The position numbers were made by a program, and so were the translations under genes. Below, piece by piece: positions 34,941 through 44,900 of a stretch of DNA of 64,000 nucleotides (its first letter is position 1; each line of letters starts with the position of its first letter). The notes below the pieces were generated by a model, which saw only the letters and a program-made list of their open reading frames with translations, was not told where the DNA came from and made no database searches. The stretch comes from Maricaulis parjimensis (GTDB taxonomy: Bacteria > Pseudomonadota > Alphaproteobacteria > Caulobacterales > Maricaulaceae). Where the stretch lies: contig NZ_JADOTT010000003.1 of the NCBI RefSeq assembly GCF_016817355.1, positions 158,501 through 222,500 on the forward strand, given 5' to 3'.

Positions 34941-37034
34941 CTAGAAGCTGCCCGATAGGCGGATATAGGCGATCCGCCCACGGGTTGCGTGGCTTTCCTC
35001 GCGCCCCGTCACCGCGCCTGTCCCCCGGCCCGGATCATGGAAGACGCGCGTCCTGTCTCCCCCTGTGTTCAGGGCTGTCAGCACGCCGAAGCGCATAAGG
35101 ATGCCCCGCCAGCGCGTGGTTTCCAGATAGGCGTCCAGATCGCCGTTTTTGGCATCGTTCAATTGCTGTTCTGTCGCCCGAAAGACATGGATGTCCGACC
35201 GCCCGCGATAGGTCCAGCCCCATGCCATGGAATGAGCCGGGAAGGCTTGACGGAAATTGGCTGTCAGCCGGTGCACGGGTACTGCCGACCAGACCCGCTC
35301 CTCACCGGTAAGCGGGTCGGTGACCTGCGTATCCTGATACACATAGGATAGGTCGAGCTGCGCGTTGTGCAGGCCCACCGGGGCCAGTGGGCTGGAGATG
35401 TCGAGCGCAACGCGCAGACGCGTGCCGTCTCCAATATTGCCCGGCGCGTCATAGATGCCGTTGGCGGTGATGACCGGGATCCAGTCGTCGAGATCCTCCA
35501 TCCAACTGTGCGCGACGGCCAGGCGCAGAAGGGCATCATTCGCCCAGCGGCGTTCGTACTCGGCGGTGAGAGACCAGCTGCGCTGCGGCGTGTAGTCCGG
35601 ATTTCCGACGACCGAGATATTGTCGGCTTCGTTGACCGAACTTGCGAACTTGCCGAAGTCGAGCTGATCGACGTCCCGCACGGCCTGCAGCCGGATTCTC
35701 GAGCTCCCGCTTATGTCGACATCAAGAGTGATGCTGGGTTTGAGAAAGGAAAAACTTCGCGTCTCCGCGACGTCGCCGGACAGTTCCAGGTCGGAGCTTT
35801 CCCAACGCAATCCACTGGTCATGTTGATCCGGTCGGACAATGTCCAGAGATGGCGCATGAACAGCTCAGTCCGGGATTCCTCGATCTGTGTTGCTGCTAC
35901 CGGCAAGGCAATCGGAACCGCGCTCTGGCCGTTGTCCAGCTGGGTGACGAGTCGGCTGTCGCCGGTATTGAAGGCGGCCTCCGCGCCTAGCTCGAAGCTG
36001 TGGCGTGCCGACCGGTTCCAGGTCATCTCCTGGCGGACGGCCAGTTCCTGCAGATTGTCCTGGAAACTGACAATGCTGGCACCGGCGAATCCGGTTTCGG
36101 TGAAACGCTCGAACCGGGTCGGCCCTTCGTGCGTTTCGTCACGGCTGGCCAGAGCGACGGTCCGCAATCCGATGCTGTCCCCGAAGGGGCGCTCGAACGT
36201 TCCGGACAGGCGGTAGCCGGTACCATGGTCTTCCGACTGGAAGGCGGAAAAGCTGTTCTGCCCATCTGCTGCGGCTGTCGAGGTGCGGAAGAAATTACGA
36301 TGCAGGCTCCAGACTTGGGCCTCGCCATCAAGGCGCAGGGACGCGCCATTCTCGAAGTCCAGATTCACGGACGCCGTCGGTGCAATTGCGCGATCAAAGC
36401 GCTGATCGCTTTCCCGGCTTGTTGAAAGCGCGACACCGTCCGGTGCCCAAAGCGATCGCACACGGGTCACCCGCGGCGACCAGAAAGAGAAGGAAACACC
36501 TGCAGACACCGATCCCGATTCCAGAGGCCATGTTGCGGACAGGGATCCAGCGGGCATGGAACGTCCGCCGTCGAACTGGCGCCAGGTCGCCGAATAGGCA
36601 CCGGACAGTCCAGTATCCGGACGCAGGATCACATTCACGAGCAGGCTGTGGCCTTGGGCGTCGAACTGGGCCTGCCCGGCGGGAAGCAATTCGATCCGCT
36701 CGACGCGCCCGGCCGGGATCCGGGCGAGAAGCGTGGTGAGGGCGACGGATTTGTTGGTGGGCCGGTCACCGTCGATCAGGAGATTTCCGAAACTGTCCCC
36801 GAGGCCGCGACGTTCCGTATCGCCCTCCGACAGGGTAAAGCCCGGGAGTTGTTCAACCATGTCGAGCGCCGTGACCGGAGAGAAGGGCGCGAAGAAGTCG
36901 AACTCGAAGACCTGAGCCTGGTCCGGTGCCGCCGCAATGGCTGTGTCTGCCGCCAGCATCGGGCCCTGACCGAAGGTCGCAGTGGAAACCAGCATCGAAC
37001 TGACCAGAGCGGTCGAAAGATGGAATGTCGTCAT
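34941..37034 (-). CDS. TonB-dependent receptor-like outer-membrane protein
   Basis: A 697-residue protein: signal peptide (1-22), a plug-like region (FSPVTALDMVEQLPGFTLSEGD...GDSFGNLLIDGDRPTNKSVALTTLLARIPAGRVERIELLPAG) and a beta barrel ending YIRLSGSF with a terminal Phe. The plug wording (R-x-x-R-G-x-G ... LIDGxRPxxKS) is that of a Caulobacterales-type TonB receptor subgroup. The substrate is unknown. It is divergent from an OmpR/EnvZ-like pair whose regulator probably binds the shared 204-base gap, which contains TGTAA repeats. Confidence 0.82.
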   Translation of the reverse strand: MTTFHLSTALVSSMLVSTATFGQGPMLAADTAIAAAPDQAQVFEFDFFAPFSPVTALDMVEQLPGFTLSEGDTERRGLGDSFGNLLIDGDRPTNKSVALTTLLARIPAGRVERIELLPAGQAQFDAQGHSLLVNVILRPDTGLSGAYSATWRQFDGGRSMPAGSLSATWPLESGSVSAGVSFSFWSPRVTRVRSLWAPDGVALSTSRESDQRFDRAIAPTASVNLDFENGASLRLDGEAQVWSLHRNFFRTSTAAADGQNSFSAFQSEDHGTGYRLSGTFERPFGDSIGLRTVALASRDETHEGPTRFERFTETGFAGASIVSFQDNLQELAVRQEMTWNRSARHSFELGAEAAFNTGDSRLVTQLDNGQSAVPIALPVAATQIEESRTELFMRHLWTLSDRINMTSGLRWESSDLELSGDVAETRSFSFLKPSITLDVDISGSSRIRLQAVRDVDQLDFGKFASSVNEADNISVVGNPDYTPQRSWSLTAEYERRWANDALLRLAVAHSWMEDLDDWIPVITANGIYDAPGNIGDGTRLRVALDISSPLAPVGLHNAQLDLSYVYQDTQVTDPLTGEERVWSAVPVHRLTANFRQAFPAHSMAWGWTYRGRSDIHVFRATEQQLNDAKNGDLDAYLETTRWRGILMRFGVLTALNTGGDRTRVFHDPGRGTGAVTGREESHATRGRIAYIRLSGSF

Positions 37035-37113
37035 GGGAAGCCTCGCATGTGTCGATTTGCGAGGCAGGCTAGGGCGACCGATCGCGAGAAGTGTCCCGCG
37101 TCTCCGGGTAAAA

Positions 37114-37158
37114 TGTAACGATGTAAGGCGGCAGCGCTATTTGCGACAAACCGTTACA
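37114..37158. promoter_or_regulatory. TGTAA repeat / inverted repeat, probable response-regulator site
   Basis: TGTAACGATGTAAGG (37114-37128) contains TGTAA twice as a direct repeat, 8 bases apart start to start; 37152-37158 has CGTTACA, giving an inverted repeat AAAATGTAACG/CGTTACAATTT (10 of 11 matches). It lies midway between the divergent TonB receptor and response regulator genes, where an OmpR-family protein would act. Confidence 0.5.
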
Positions 37159-37238
37159 ATTTTCTCCGCCGCCAGGCGAGACAGGGTGCCCCGGACCGGC
37201 CTAGGCTTCCTTCCGGTCGATCAAATTTGCAGAGCAAG

Positions 37239-37958
37239 ATGACAGCCCCACAAGCCCACATCCTCATCGTGGACGACGATCCGGACATTCGAAAACTTTT
37301 GGCCGAGTACCTCAAGCGGAACGGTTATCGTGTGAGCACGGCCAGGGATGGACGCGAAATGCAGGGTGCGTTGGGCATTGCGGTGCCGGATCTGATCGTC
37401 CTTGACGTCATGATGCCGGGACCTGACGGTTTCCAGTTGGTCCGCGATTTGCGCCGGGATGCGACGACGCCGGTCATCCTGCTGACGGCGGCCAACGATG
37501 AAACCGACCGGATTATCGGGCTGGAGCTGGGCGCTGATGATTACGTCGCCAAACCATTCAATCCCCGCGAATTGCTGGCGCGCATAAAGACCGTCCTGCG
37601 CCGTGTCGAAATGCTGCCGCCCAAGGCGTGTCCGCCGTCGGGCCGGGTTCGTTTCGCAGACTGGCGGTTCGATCTGGGGCGCCGCGAACTGGTCGATCGG
37701 GATGAGACGATCGTGCGCTTGAGCAGCGGTGAGCATGGTCTGCTCGTTGCTTTCGTCACGCATGCTGGGCTTGTTCTCAGCCGGGAGCAGTTACTGGACG
37801 TGACGCGGGGACGCGAGGCGCAATTGTTCGACCGAAGCATCGACAATCAGGTCAGCCGGTTGCGGCGCAAGATCGAACGCGACCCCGCCGATCCGCGCAT
37901 CATTCTGACCCATCGGGGTGGTGGTTATGAATTCGCTGCGGAGCTGGATTGGCTGTGA
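37239..37958 (+). CDS. OmpR-family response regulator
   Basis: A 239-residue regulator: receiver domain with D12-D14, phospho-acceptor D56 (VLDVMMPGPDG), T83 and K105, then a winged-helix DNA-binding domain (VRLSSGEHGLLVAFVTHAGLVLSREQLLDVTRGREAQLFDRSIDNQVSRLRRKIE). ATG 37239 is used; a TTG at 37227 is in frame. Its stop overlaps the kinase GTG start (GTGA), so the two are translated together. Expected to control the divergent TonB receptor (inference from position). Confidence 0.95.
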   Translation: MTAPQAHILIVDDDPDIRKLLAEYLKRNGYRVSTARDGREMQGALGIAVPDLIVLDVMMPGPDGFQLVRDLRRDATTPVILLTAANDETDRIIGLELGADDYVAKPFNPRELLARIKTVLRRVEMLPPKACPPSGRVRFADWRFDLGRRELVDRDETIVRLSSGEHGLLVAFVTHAGLVLSREQLLDVTRGREAQLFDRSIDNQVSRLRRKIERDPADPRIILTHRGGGYEFAAELDWL

Positions 37959-39325
37959 ACCGGGTGCTGAGGATGATGACGCCGAAAACGATTGCAGGTC
38001 AGATCGCGACGCTTTTTTGTGCCGCCTTGCTGGTCCTCATGGCGCTTCTGACCGGCATGGAGCTGGCGCGGCATGAGACGCTGGAAGAGAGCGTGCTCAG
38101 CGAGCGGACGGTCAGCCGTTTGACCAGTCTTGCGCCATTGGTTGGAAGCATTCCGGAAGGGCGCCTGAATGCCCTGATCGAGCTCACCTCGACGTGCCAT
38201 GCAGGCTATACCGTCACGGCGGAACCCTATCCGAGCGAGCGTCCGGACGAGAGAATGGCGGCGCTTCGCAGCGGGCTCGCGCTGACGGCCGGCTGGGCAC
38301 CGGACAGGCTTCGCGTTGCGAGCGCCATGCTGAACAGGGAAGACTTCGCCTATTCACGCTGCTCCGCGAGCGAAATCGATCTGCCGCTCGAGGGCGTCGT
38401 TGTCAGTGCCCAGCTTGATGATGGCAGATGGCTCAATCTGGAAGTCCACCCGCACGAATGGCATTACCGGGAATTGCTCGACTGGTTGCTACGGGCGGGC
38501 GGATTATTCCTTGTCACCGGAGCGTTGACGCTTCTGCTTCTGCGCCGTTTGAGCCGACCGCTCAATCAGTTGACCGGAGCGGCGCGCCGCTTCGGGCGGG
38601 GTCTCAAGGCCGAACCGGTTGAGCCGGACGGGCCTGGAGACGTCCGGCAGGCGATCGAAGCCTTCAATGCCATGCAGGCAGATGTCTCTGGCGCGGTTCA
38701 GCGCCGGACCTTGGCACTTGCCGCGATCAGCCATGACTTGCGCACGCCGCTGACTGCCTTGCGGCTGCGTGCCGAAATGGTGGCCGAAGATACAGTGCGC
38801 GAAGGGCTCATCACGGGCATCGGCCGTATCGACCGCGTTGTCGCTTCGGCTCTGGATTTCCTTCGTGGCGAGGCCGATGACACACCGGCCCGTCGTTTCG
38901 ACCTCTCCGCTCTGGTTGAGAGCGAAAGCGAGGACTTCATGGCCGCAGGAGAGGCCGTGACGGTGGATGCGGAGCCGGGCCTGCGGCTTTTTGGGCAGGC
39001 TGATCTGATGGCGAGAGCTGTCCGCAATCTGATCGACAATGCCGTCAAATACGGGCGTTGCGCGCACGTCGAATTGCGTGCCGAGGCGAGGGAGGCGGTG
39101 CTGACGATCCATGATGACGGGCCGGGTATTGAAGCCGACGAACAACGCCGTCTTGTGGAGCCCTTCCAGCGCGCATCATCGGCGCGCGATGGTGCGGCCG
39201 GCGGGCTCGGCCTGGGCCTGGCAGTGGTTGACGCGGCTGTACGCGCGCATCACGGCACGCTGACATTCGGGACGGCAGTCTCCGGAGGGATGCAGGTCGT
39301 TATCCGCCTGCCCGTGTCGTCCTAG
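37955..39325 (+). CDS. Sensor histidine kinase (EnvZ-like)
   Basis: A 456-residue membrane kinase. TM1 (about residues 15-35), a periplasmic segment of about 130 residues with two cysteines, TM2 (about 180-200), HAMP, then dimerisation/phosphotransfer domain with H260 in AISHDLRTPLTALR, and ATPase domain with NLIDNAVKYG, DDGPGI and GLGLGLAVV boxes. GTG 37955 is chosen for its overlap with the regulator stop; ATG 37973 is an alternative. The signal is unknown. Its TAG stop shares bases with the stop of the convergent nitroreductase gene in a CCTAGG palindrome. Confidence 0.93.
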   Translation: MNRVLRMMTPKTIAGQIATLFCAALLVLMALLTGMELARHETLEESVLSERTVSRLTSLAPLVGSIPEGRLNALIELTSTCHAGYTVTAEPYPSERPDERMAALRSGLALTAGWAPDRLRVASAMLNREDFAYSRCSASEIDLPLEGVVVSAQLDDGRWLNLEVHPHEWHYRELLDWLLRAGGLFLVTGALTLLLLRRLSRPLNQLTGAARRFGRGLKAEPVEPDGPGDVRQAIEAFNAMQADVSGAVQRRTLALAAISHDLRTPLTALRLRAEMVAEDTVREGLITGIGRIDRVVASALDFLRGEADDTPARRFDLSALVESESEDFMAAGEAVTVDAEPGLRLFGQADLMARAVRNLIDNAVKYGRCAHVELRAEAREAVLTIHDDGPGIEADEQRRLVEPFQRASSARDGAAGGLGLGLAVVDAAVRAHHGTLTFGTAVSGGMQVVIRLPVSS

Positions 39326-39951
39326 GCTTGCCAGTGGCTCACCTGGGGACGAGGCCGGACGCGCTCGACCGGCTCATCGCTGGCGGATCCGACATAGAGA
39401 TAGCCGGCGACGCGCTCGCCGGAACCTAGGCCGAGGGCTGATTTCACGTCGCGGTCGAAGGCGTACCATTCGGTCAGCCATTGGGCGCCATAGCCCATGG
39501 CCGAGGCAGCAATCAGCAGATTCTGGCAGGCGGCACCGGCGGACAGGATTTGTTCCCATTCCGGAATCTTGTGGTTCTCGGTGACGCTGGAGATCACGGC
39601 GATCACCAGCGGTGCCCGTTCGAACCGGCCGGCCTCGAAAGCGACTTGCTCATCCGTCGCTTCGGGATTCTTCGCCTTGAAGACCTTGCCCAGGACCTGG
39701 CCGAACTGGGTGCGGGCCTCTCCCTGGAAGACGACAAAACGCCAAGGGGCCAGCTTGCCATGGTCGGGAACGCGGCTCGCGATGCCGATGAGCTGTTCCA
39801 CTTCCTCTTGTGACGGTCCCGGTTCGCTCATCGCCAGGGCGACGGTCGACCGCCGGCGGCTGAGCAGCTGAAGTGTGTCCTGATTGGCATGATGGGGTGC
39901 CAGGCGTTCGCCGGGGGCCGGAAAATCAAGCGTTTTCAGTTCATCATTCAT
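39322..39951 (-). CDS. Nitroreductase family protein (YdjA-like)
   Basis: A 209-residue FMN-dependent oxidoreductase. RRRSTVALAMSEPGPSQEEVEQLIGIASRVPDHGKLAPWRFVVFQG is the FMN-binding start typical of the YdjA-type single-domain nitroreductases, and AGAACQNLLIAASAMGYGAQWLT is the conserved second half. The substrate is unknown. ATG 39951 (MNDELKTL) gives the family start. It is divergent from a tetR gene, which could also regulate it through the operator at 39997-40021. Confidence 0.9.
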   Translation of the reverse strand: MNDELKTLDFPAPGERLAPHHANQDTLQLLSRRRSTVALAMSEPGPSQEEVEQLIGIASRVPDHGKLAPWRFVVFQGEARTQFGQVLGKVFKAKNPEATDEQVAFEAGRFERAPLVIAVISSVTENHKIPEWEQILSAGAACQNLLIAASAMGYGAQWLTEWYAFDRDVKSALGLGSGERVAGYLYVGSASDEPVERVRPRPQVSHWQA

Positions 39952-39982
39952 GACAGCGCAGTCCTGGGAGTGTGTGGCAATT

Positions 39983-40021
39983 TTGACCAATTCAGTCCGT
40001 GATCGGTATACCTAGTCACGG
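39983..40021 (+). promoter_or_regulatory. tetR promoter with overlapping palindromic operator
   Basis: TTGACC (39983-39988), an 18-base spacer and TATACC (40007-40012) form a plausible promoter 41 bases before the tetR ATG. A nested palindrome covers the -10: outer arms CCGTGA (39997-40002) and TCACGG (40016-40021), inner GGTATACC (40005-40012). This is a typical place for TetR autorepression. Confidence 0.55.
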
Positions 40022-40052
40022 GCAGGCTCAATAAAGAGCTGGGGAGCGAGTG

Positions 40053-40703
40053 ATGAGTATGGCAGCAGAAACCAGTACCGATATCGATGATACACCGGCC
40101 GACCGCCGCCGGCGCAAGGTTCGTGAAGCCATCATCGATGCCGCAGAAACCATTTTTGCGACGGATGGGGAAGAGGGGATCTCCATGCGCCGCCTGGCTG
40201 AGGCGATCGATTATTCGCCGGCCGCCATCTACAAGTATTTCGCGTCCAAGGATGACCTCTTCGCCGCGATCCGGGAGATGTTCTTCGAGCGTCTCATGAA
40301 ACGGATCAATGCGGCGATGGAAGAGGGCGGTGGGACGGCTCAGCTGTGCTCGCGCTGCATGCGCGCCTATATCGAAACCGGCATGGAAGAGCCCAATCAC
40401 TACATGATGGCCTTTGCGCCGTCGGTAACCTCCAAGCCGCATCTGCACGAGGAAAAGGAAGTCGCCTTCGAGGCCGAGGCGGCTCTCGTCGAACTGATCC
40501 GGCAAGGTCAGGAAGAGGGGAATTTCCGTGATGGTGATCCGCGCGTCATGTCCAAGAGTGTGTGGGCCTGTCTGCACGGAATGACCCAGTTGATCGTCTG
40601 TCTGGACGACTTCCCCAATGGCATGCCCGGCTCGGAACATGTCACCCTGGAGGGCGTGATCGACTTCCATGCGGACATGATCATTCGCGGCCTCATGAAT
40701 TAA
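40053..40703 (+). CDS. TetR family transcriptional regulator
   Basis: A 216-residue regulator. The N-terminal helix-turn-helix is RKVREAIIDAAETIFATDGEEGISMRRLAEAIDYSPAAIYKYFASKDDLFAAI, followed by a TetR C-terminal domain (WACLHGMTQLIVCLDD) that would bind an inducer. ATG 40053 has GGGGAGCG five bases upstream. It lies 98 bases upstream of an RND adaptor/pump pair on the same strand and has a palindrome in its own promoter, so it most likely represses itself and the pump (inference). Confidence 0.93.
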   Translation: MSMAAETSTDIDDTPADRRRRKVREAIIDAAETIFATDGEEGISMRRLAEAIDYSPAAIYKYFASKDDLFAAIREMFFERLMKRINAAMEEGGGTAQLCSRCMRAYIETGMEEPNHYMMAFAPSVTSKPHLHEEKEVAFEAEAALVELIRQGQEEGNFRDGDPRVMSKSVWACLHGMTQLIVCLDDFPNGMPGSEHVTLEGVIDFHADMIIRGLMN

Positions 40704-40801
40704 TGTATGAAGCGAATACAAAAATAATTTAACAGCGTTCACTTTTCAAACGTCGTTAAACGCCCTACATCTCGCCTCAACGCACAGGCGAGGGTGTAGA
40801 C

Positions 40802-41935
40802 ATGTCTCTTTACAAGCGTCCTTTGGGGGCCGGATCCATGGTGGCAGGTGCCGCCATCGGTATTGCGGTGCTCGTCTTCGGTGTTTCCAGCCTTCGGGCG
40901 GAAGCCAATTCCGCGCTGACCCCGCCGCCACCCATGCCCGTCGCCGTCATTGCCGCCGACTATGATGCCGGCCTGCATGTCGAGGACCTTTACCCCGGTA
41001 TCGTTGCAGCCCGCCGTGAAACCGCGCTCGGTTTCGAGCGCGCCGGCCGCATTGACAGTCTTCTCGTGGATGTCGGTGACACGGTGAGTGCCGGTGACGT
41101 CCTTGCCCGTCTGGATACGCGCGCGCTCGACGCCCAGATCGCTGCGGCGGACGCCCAGACTGCCGAAGCCGCGGCCCAGACCGCGCTCGCTGAAGACACG
41201 CAGAACCGCCAGGCCCAATTGCTGGCGCGCGGCCATATCTCCCAGCAGCGCTATGACGAGGTCGCGACGTCCACCCGTGCGGCCCAGGCCCGCCAGAACG
41301 CGGCGGCCGCCGCTGCCGATGCCTTGCGGGTCCAGCGTGACCTCACCGTCCTCACCGCCCCCTTCGACGGGGTGATCACGGCCCGTCTCGCTGATGAGGG
41401 CGCGATCGCCCAGCCCGGCCAGCCCCTGCTGGATCTGGTGGAAGCCGGCTCGCTGGAAGTCCGTGTCGGTCTGCCGCGCGATGTTGCGAACCGGCTCGAT
41501 ACTGAAGCGGTACATGCTTTCATCACGGACCGCGGCCGCATCCAGGGCCAGTTCCGCTCCGCCACGGGTGTCGTGGACCGCCAGTCCCGCACCGTAACCG
41601 TCCTCTTTGACCTGTCCGAAACTTCCGGCGTGGCAGCGGGCGAGGTGATCCGTCTCTCCCTCGCCGCGCCGATGGAGCAGGCCGGTTTCTGGGTGCCGAC
41701 CCAGGCGCTGGCCGAAGGCCGCCGCGGCCTGTGGTCCGTTTATGTCCTGGTCCGGCAGGATGGGGACCGCCATGTCTTGCAGGCCCGGCCTGTCGAAACC
41801 CTGCGTGTCGAAGCCGATCGAGCCTTTGTCCGCGGTGCCGTGGAATCGGGTGAGCTGATCCTCGCCAGTGGTCTGCAGCGCGTGACGCCCGGACAGTCCG
41901 TCGTTCCGTCCCAGACCGAGGCCCGGGCGCAATGA
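40802..41935 (+). CDS. RND efflux periplasmic adaptor subunit
   Basis: A 377-residue HlyD/AcrA-type membrane fusion protein. An N-terminal anchor (residues 12-30) is followed by the lipoyl/barrel-sandwich half (YPGIVAARRETALGFERAGRIDSLLVDVGDTVSAGDVLARLDTRALDAQI), an alpha-helical hairpin of alternating Ala/Gln, the second half (LTAPFDGVITARLADEGAIAQPGQPLLDL) and beta-barrel domains. It links the inner-membrane pump to an outer-membrane channel, which is not encoded here. Its stop overlaps the pump start (ATGA). Confidence 0.95.
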   Translation: MSLYKRPLGAGSMVAGAAIGIAVLVFGVSSLRAEANSALTPPPPMPVAVIAADYDAGLHVEDLYPGIVAARRETALGFERAGRIDSLLVDVGDTVSAGDVLARLDTRALDAQIAAADAQTAEAAAQTALAEDTQNRQAQLLARGHISQQRYDEVATSTRAAQARQNAAAAAADALRVQRDLTVLTAPFDGVITARLADEGAIAQPGQPLLDLVEAGSLEVRVGLPRDVANRLDTEAVHAFITDRGRIQGQFRSATGVVDRQSRTVTVLFDLSETSGVAAGEVIRLSLAAPMEQAGFWVPTQALAEGRRGLWSVYVLVRQDGDRHVLQARPVETLRVEADRAFVRGAVESGELILASGLQRVTPGQSVVPSQTEARAQ

Positions 41936-44900
41936 GCACGCTCTTCTATCGTTTTCCCCGTCTCACCCTGCTCAGCGTCATCCTGCTGATCGCGGCCGGG
42001 CTGGGTGCTTTCTTTTCGCTCGGCCGCCAGGAAGACCCGTCCCTGACCGAGCGTTTCGGTACCATCGTCACCGTCTTTCCCGGCGCATCCGCGGAACGGG
42101 TGGAAGCCCTCGTTACCGAACCGATCGAGGATGCCATCCACGGTCTCGCCGAGATCAATGAGACCAATTCCAATTCCCGCTCCGGCATTTCCGTCATCAC
42201 GCTGCAAGTCCGCGAAGACCTGTCTCCGCCCGAGGTCGACCAGGCCTGGACGCTGATCCGCGAACGCGTCGCCAGCGTGCAATCGCGCCTCCCGTCCGAG
42301 GCGCTGCCCTCCCAGGTGGAGCGGCAATATATCGGTGCGGCCACCATGATCGTCGCGCTCAGCTGGGACGGGCAGGGCGAGGAAAACCCCGCCATCCTTT
42401 CCCGCTTGGCCGATGAGCTGGAAGCACGCCTGCAAAATCTCTCCGGCACCGAGCAGACCGAAGTCTTCGGCGGTGTGGAGGAAGAAGTGCGGGTCGAGGC
42501 GGATCCCGACGAGCTGGCCGCTCTGGGCCTGTCGATCACCGATCTCGCCCAGCTGACCGCTCGGGCTGATTCCAAGGCCCCGGCCGGGGAATTGCGCGCC
42601 GGTGCCGTTGACCTCTCCGTTGAGGTCGCCGGCGAGTTTGACAGTCTGGACCGCATTCGCGACATCCCGGTCGCCCAGGCCGCAGACGGCACTTTCATCC
42701 GCCTCGCAGACATCGCCACGATCGAAAAGTCGGCCCGAGACCCGGCGCGCTCCCTGGCTTTGGTCGATGGTCGCCGCTCGGTCCTGGTCGCCGCCTATCT
42801 CCAGCCGGAACTGCGCGTGGACCATTGGTCCGAGGCCGCCGACGCCGTCATTGCCGGTTTCGCCGAAAGCGTGCCGGGTGTCCGCGTCGATACGGTTTTC
42901 CGCCAGGGTGATTATGTCGATGATCGCCTGCACGGCCTGGCCAGTGATCTGGCCCTGGCCGCCCTGATCGTCTTTGTCGTTCTCTTCTTCATGATGGGCT
43001 GGCGCGCGGCCTTGATCGTCGGTTCGGCCCTGCCGCTTACCGTTCTGGCCGTCCTCATCCTGATCCGCATCTATGACGAACCCCTGCACCAGATGTCGGT
43101 GACCGGCCTGGTGGTCGCGCTTGGTCTCCTGATCGACAATGCCATCGTCGTGGTGGATGAATACCGCCTGCTGCGCCAGCGCGGGCTGGCGCCGGTCGAG
43201 GCCCTCGACAAGTCCGTCCGCCTGCTTTTCGCACCGCTGGTCGCGTCCACGCTGACGACTGTCTTCGCCTTCGCGCCCATCGCGCTCATGCCGGGCGCTT
43301 CGGGCGAATTCATCTCGATGATCGGGATCTCCGTGATCTTCGCGATCACCGCCTCCCTTGTCCTGGCCCTGACCGTGGTCAGCGCCTTCGCTGCCTGGTT
43401 CGATGATCCGGATTTGGCCCATGCGCCGCGGCGTTTCTGGCGCCACGGTCTGGGGGCCGGTCCCTTCGGTCCGGTCTATCGCCGTCTGCTCGACACGATC
43501 AGTGCGCGGCCCTGGATCGGCCTGGTCGCGGGCATCATTCTGCCGATCGCCGGTTTCATGGCGGCCTCCACCCTGCCGGTGCAATTTTTCCCGCCGACCG
43601 ATCGCGACATGTTCCAGATGCAGCTGGAACTGCCGTCCACGGCCTCCATCGCCGAAACACGCCGCCAGACCGAGCGCGCCCGCGAATTGTTGATGTCCTA
43701 TGAGGACGTCGAACAGGTCAGCTGGGTGATCGGCGAAAGCGCGCCGCGGACCTATTACAATGTTGTCGGCAATCGCTCTGATGCGCCGAACTTTGCGGCC
43801 GGCTTTGTCCGCACGGCCTCGGCCGAGGCGACCGCCCGCATCCTGCCCGACCTTCAGCGCCGGGTGATGCGCGAATTTCCCGATGCCCGTTTCCTGACCC
43901 TGCCCTTTGAGCAAGGACCGCCCATCCCGGCGCCGATCGAGCTCATCCTCGTCGGACCGGAGCTCAATGAGCTGGACCGTCTGGGCCATGAAATCCGCGG
44001 CATCCTGTCCACAACCCCCACGGTGACCCACACGCTCGCTCTCCTGGAACGAGGAGAACCGGTGGCACGCGTCATGGCGGACGAGGCTTCGGCCGAACTC
44101 GCCGGTGTCCGCCTCGCAGACCTCGCCAACCGTCTGCGCGGTGACTTTGACGGTGTGATCGGCGGCAGCGTTCTGGAAGGCACGGAAGAACTCCCCGTCC
44201 GGGTGATCGCCCAGGACAACCGGCGGGCGAGCCTGGCTTCCGTTGCCGGGTCCCCCTTGGCATCGCCGGGCGCTGACATACTGGCCTCACCGGTCGCAGC
44301 GCTCGGCGATGTCACCCTGGCTCCCCAGGTGGCCACCATCCCGCACGAGAACGGGATGCGGGTGAACACCATCTACGCCTATCTCGACCCCTTCACCCTG
44401 CCGGCGCCGGCATTGGAGCATTTCTTCCAGGCTCTGGACGATGCGCAGATCGACCTGCCGCCGGGCTATGAGCTCCAGATCGCGGGTGAAGCCGCCGAGC
44501 GCGGCAGTGCCATGGCCGATCTGTTCGGCACGGCACTTCCGCTCCTCGTCCTGATGATCGGATCCGTGGTTCTGGCCTTCAATGCCTTCCGCTATGCCGG
44601 CATCATTTTCGTGGTGGCTTTCCTGTCCGTCGGACTGGCCCTGTTCGGGGTCTGGCTGTTCGGCACGCCGATGGGTTTCAATGCCATTGTCGGGTCGATG
44701 GGGCTCGTCGGCCTGTCCATCAATGGATCCATTGTGGTGCTGTCAGCCCTGCGCCACAGTCCTGCTGCGAGCGCTTTGGAGTCCGGTTCTGTCACCCATG
44801 TGGTGATGGACGCCTCGCGCCATATCCTGTCGACAACCCTCACCACGATCGGCGGTTTCCTGCCGCTCCTGGTGTCCGGTGACAGCTTCTGGCTGCCCTT

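Noticed and set aside
40704..40801. CtrA site or second TetR operator before the RND adaptor gene
   Set aside because: TTAA occurs twice but not at the 7-base spacing of CtrA sites, and no palindrome like the one at 39997-40021 could be found.
41740..44031. 763-codon minus-strand open frame
   Set aside because: Antisense to the RND pump; composition typical of a shadow frame.
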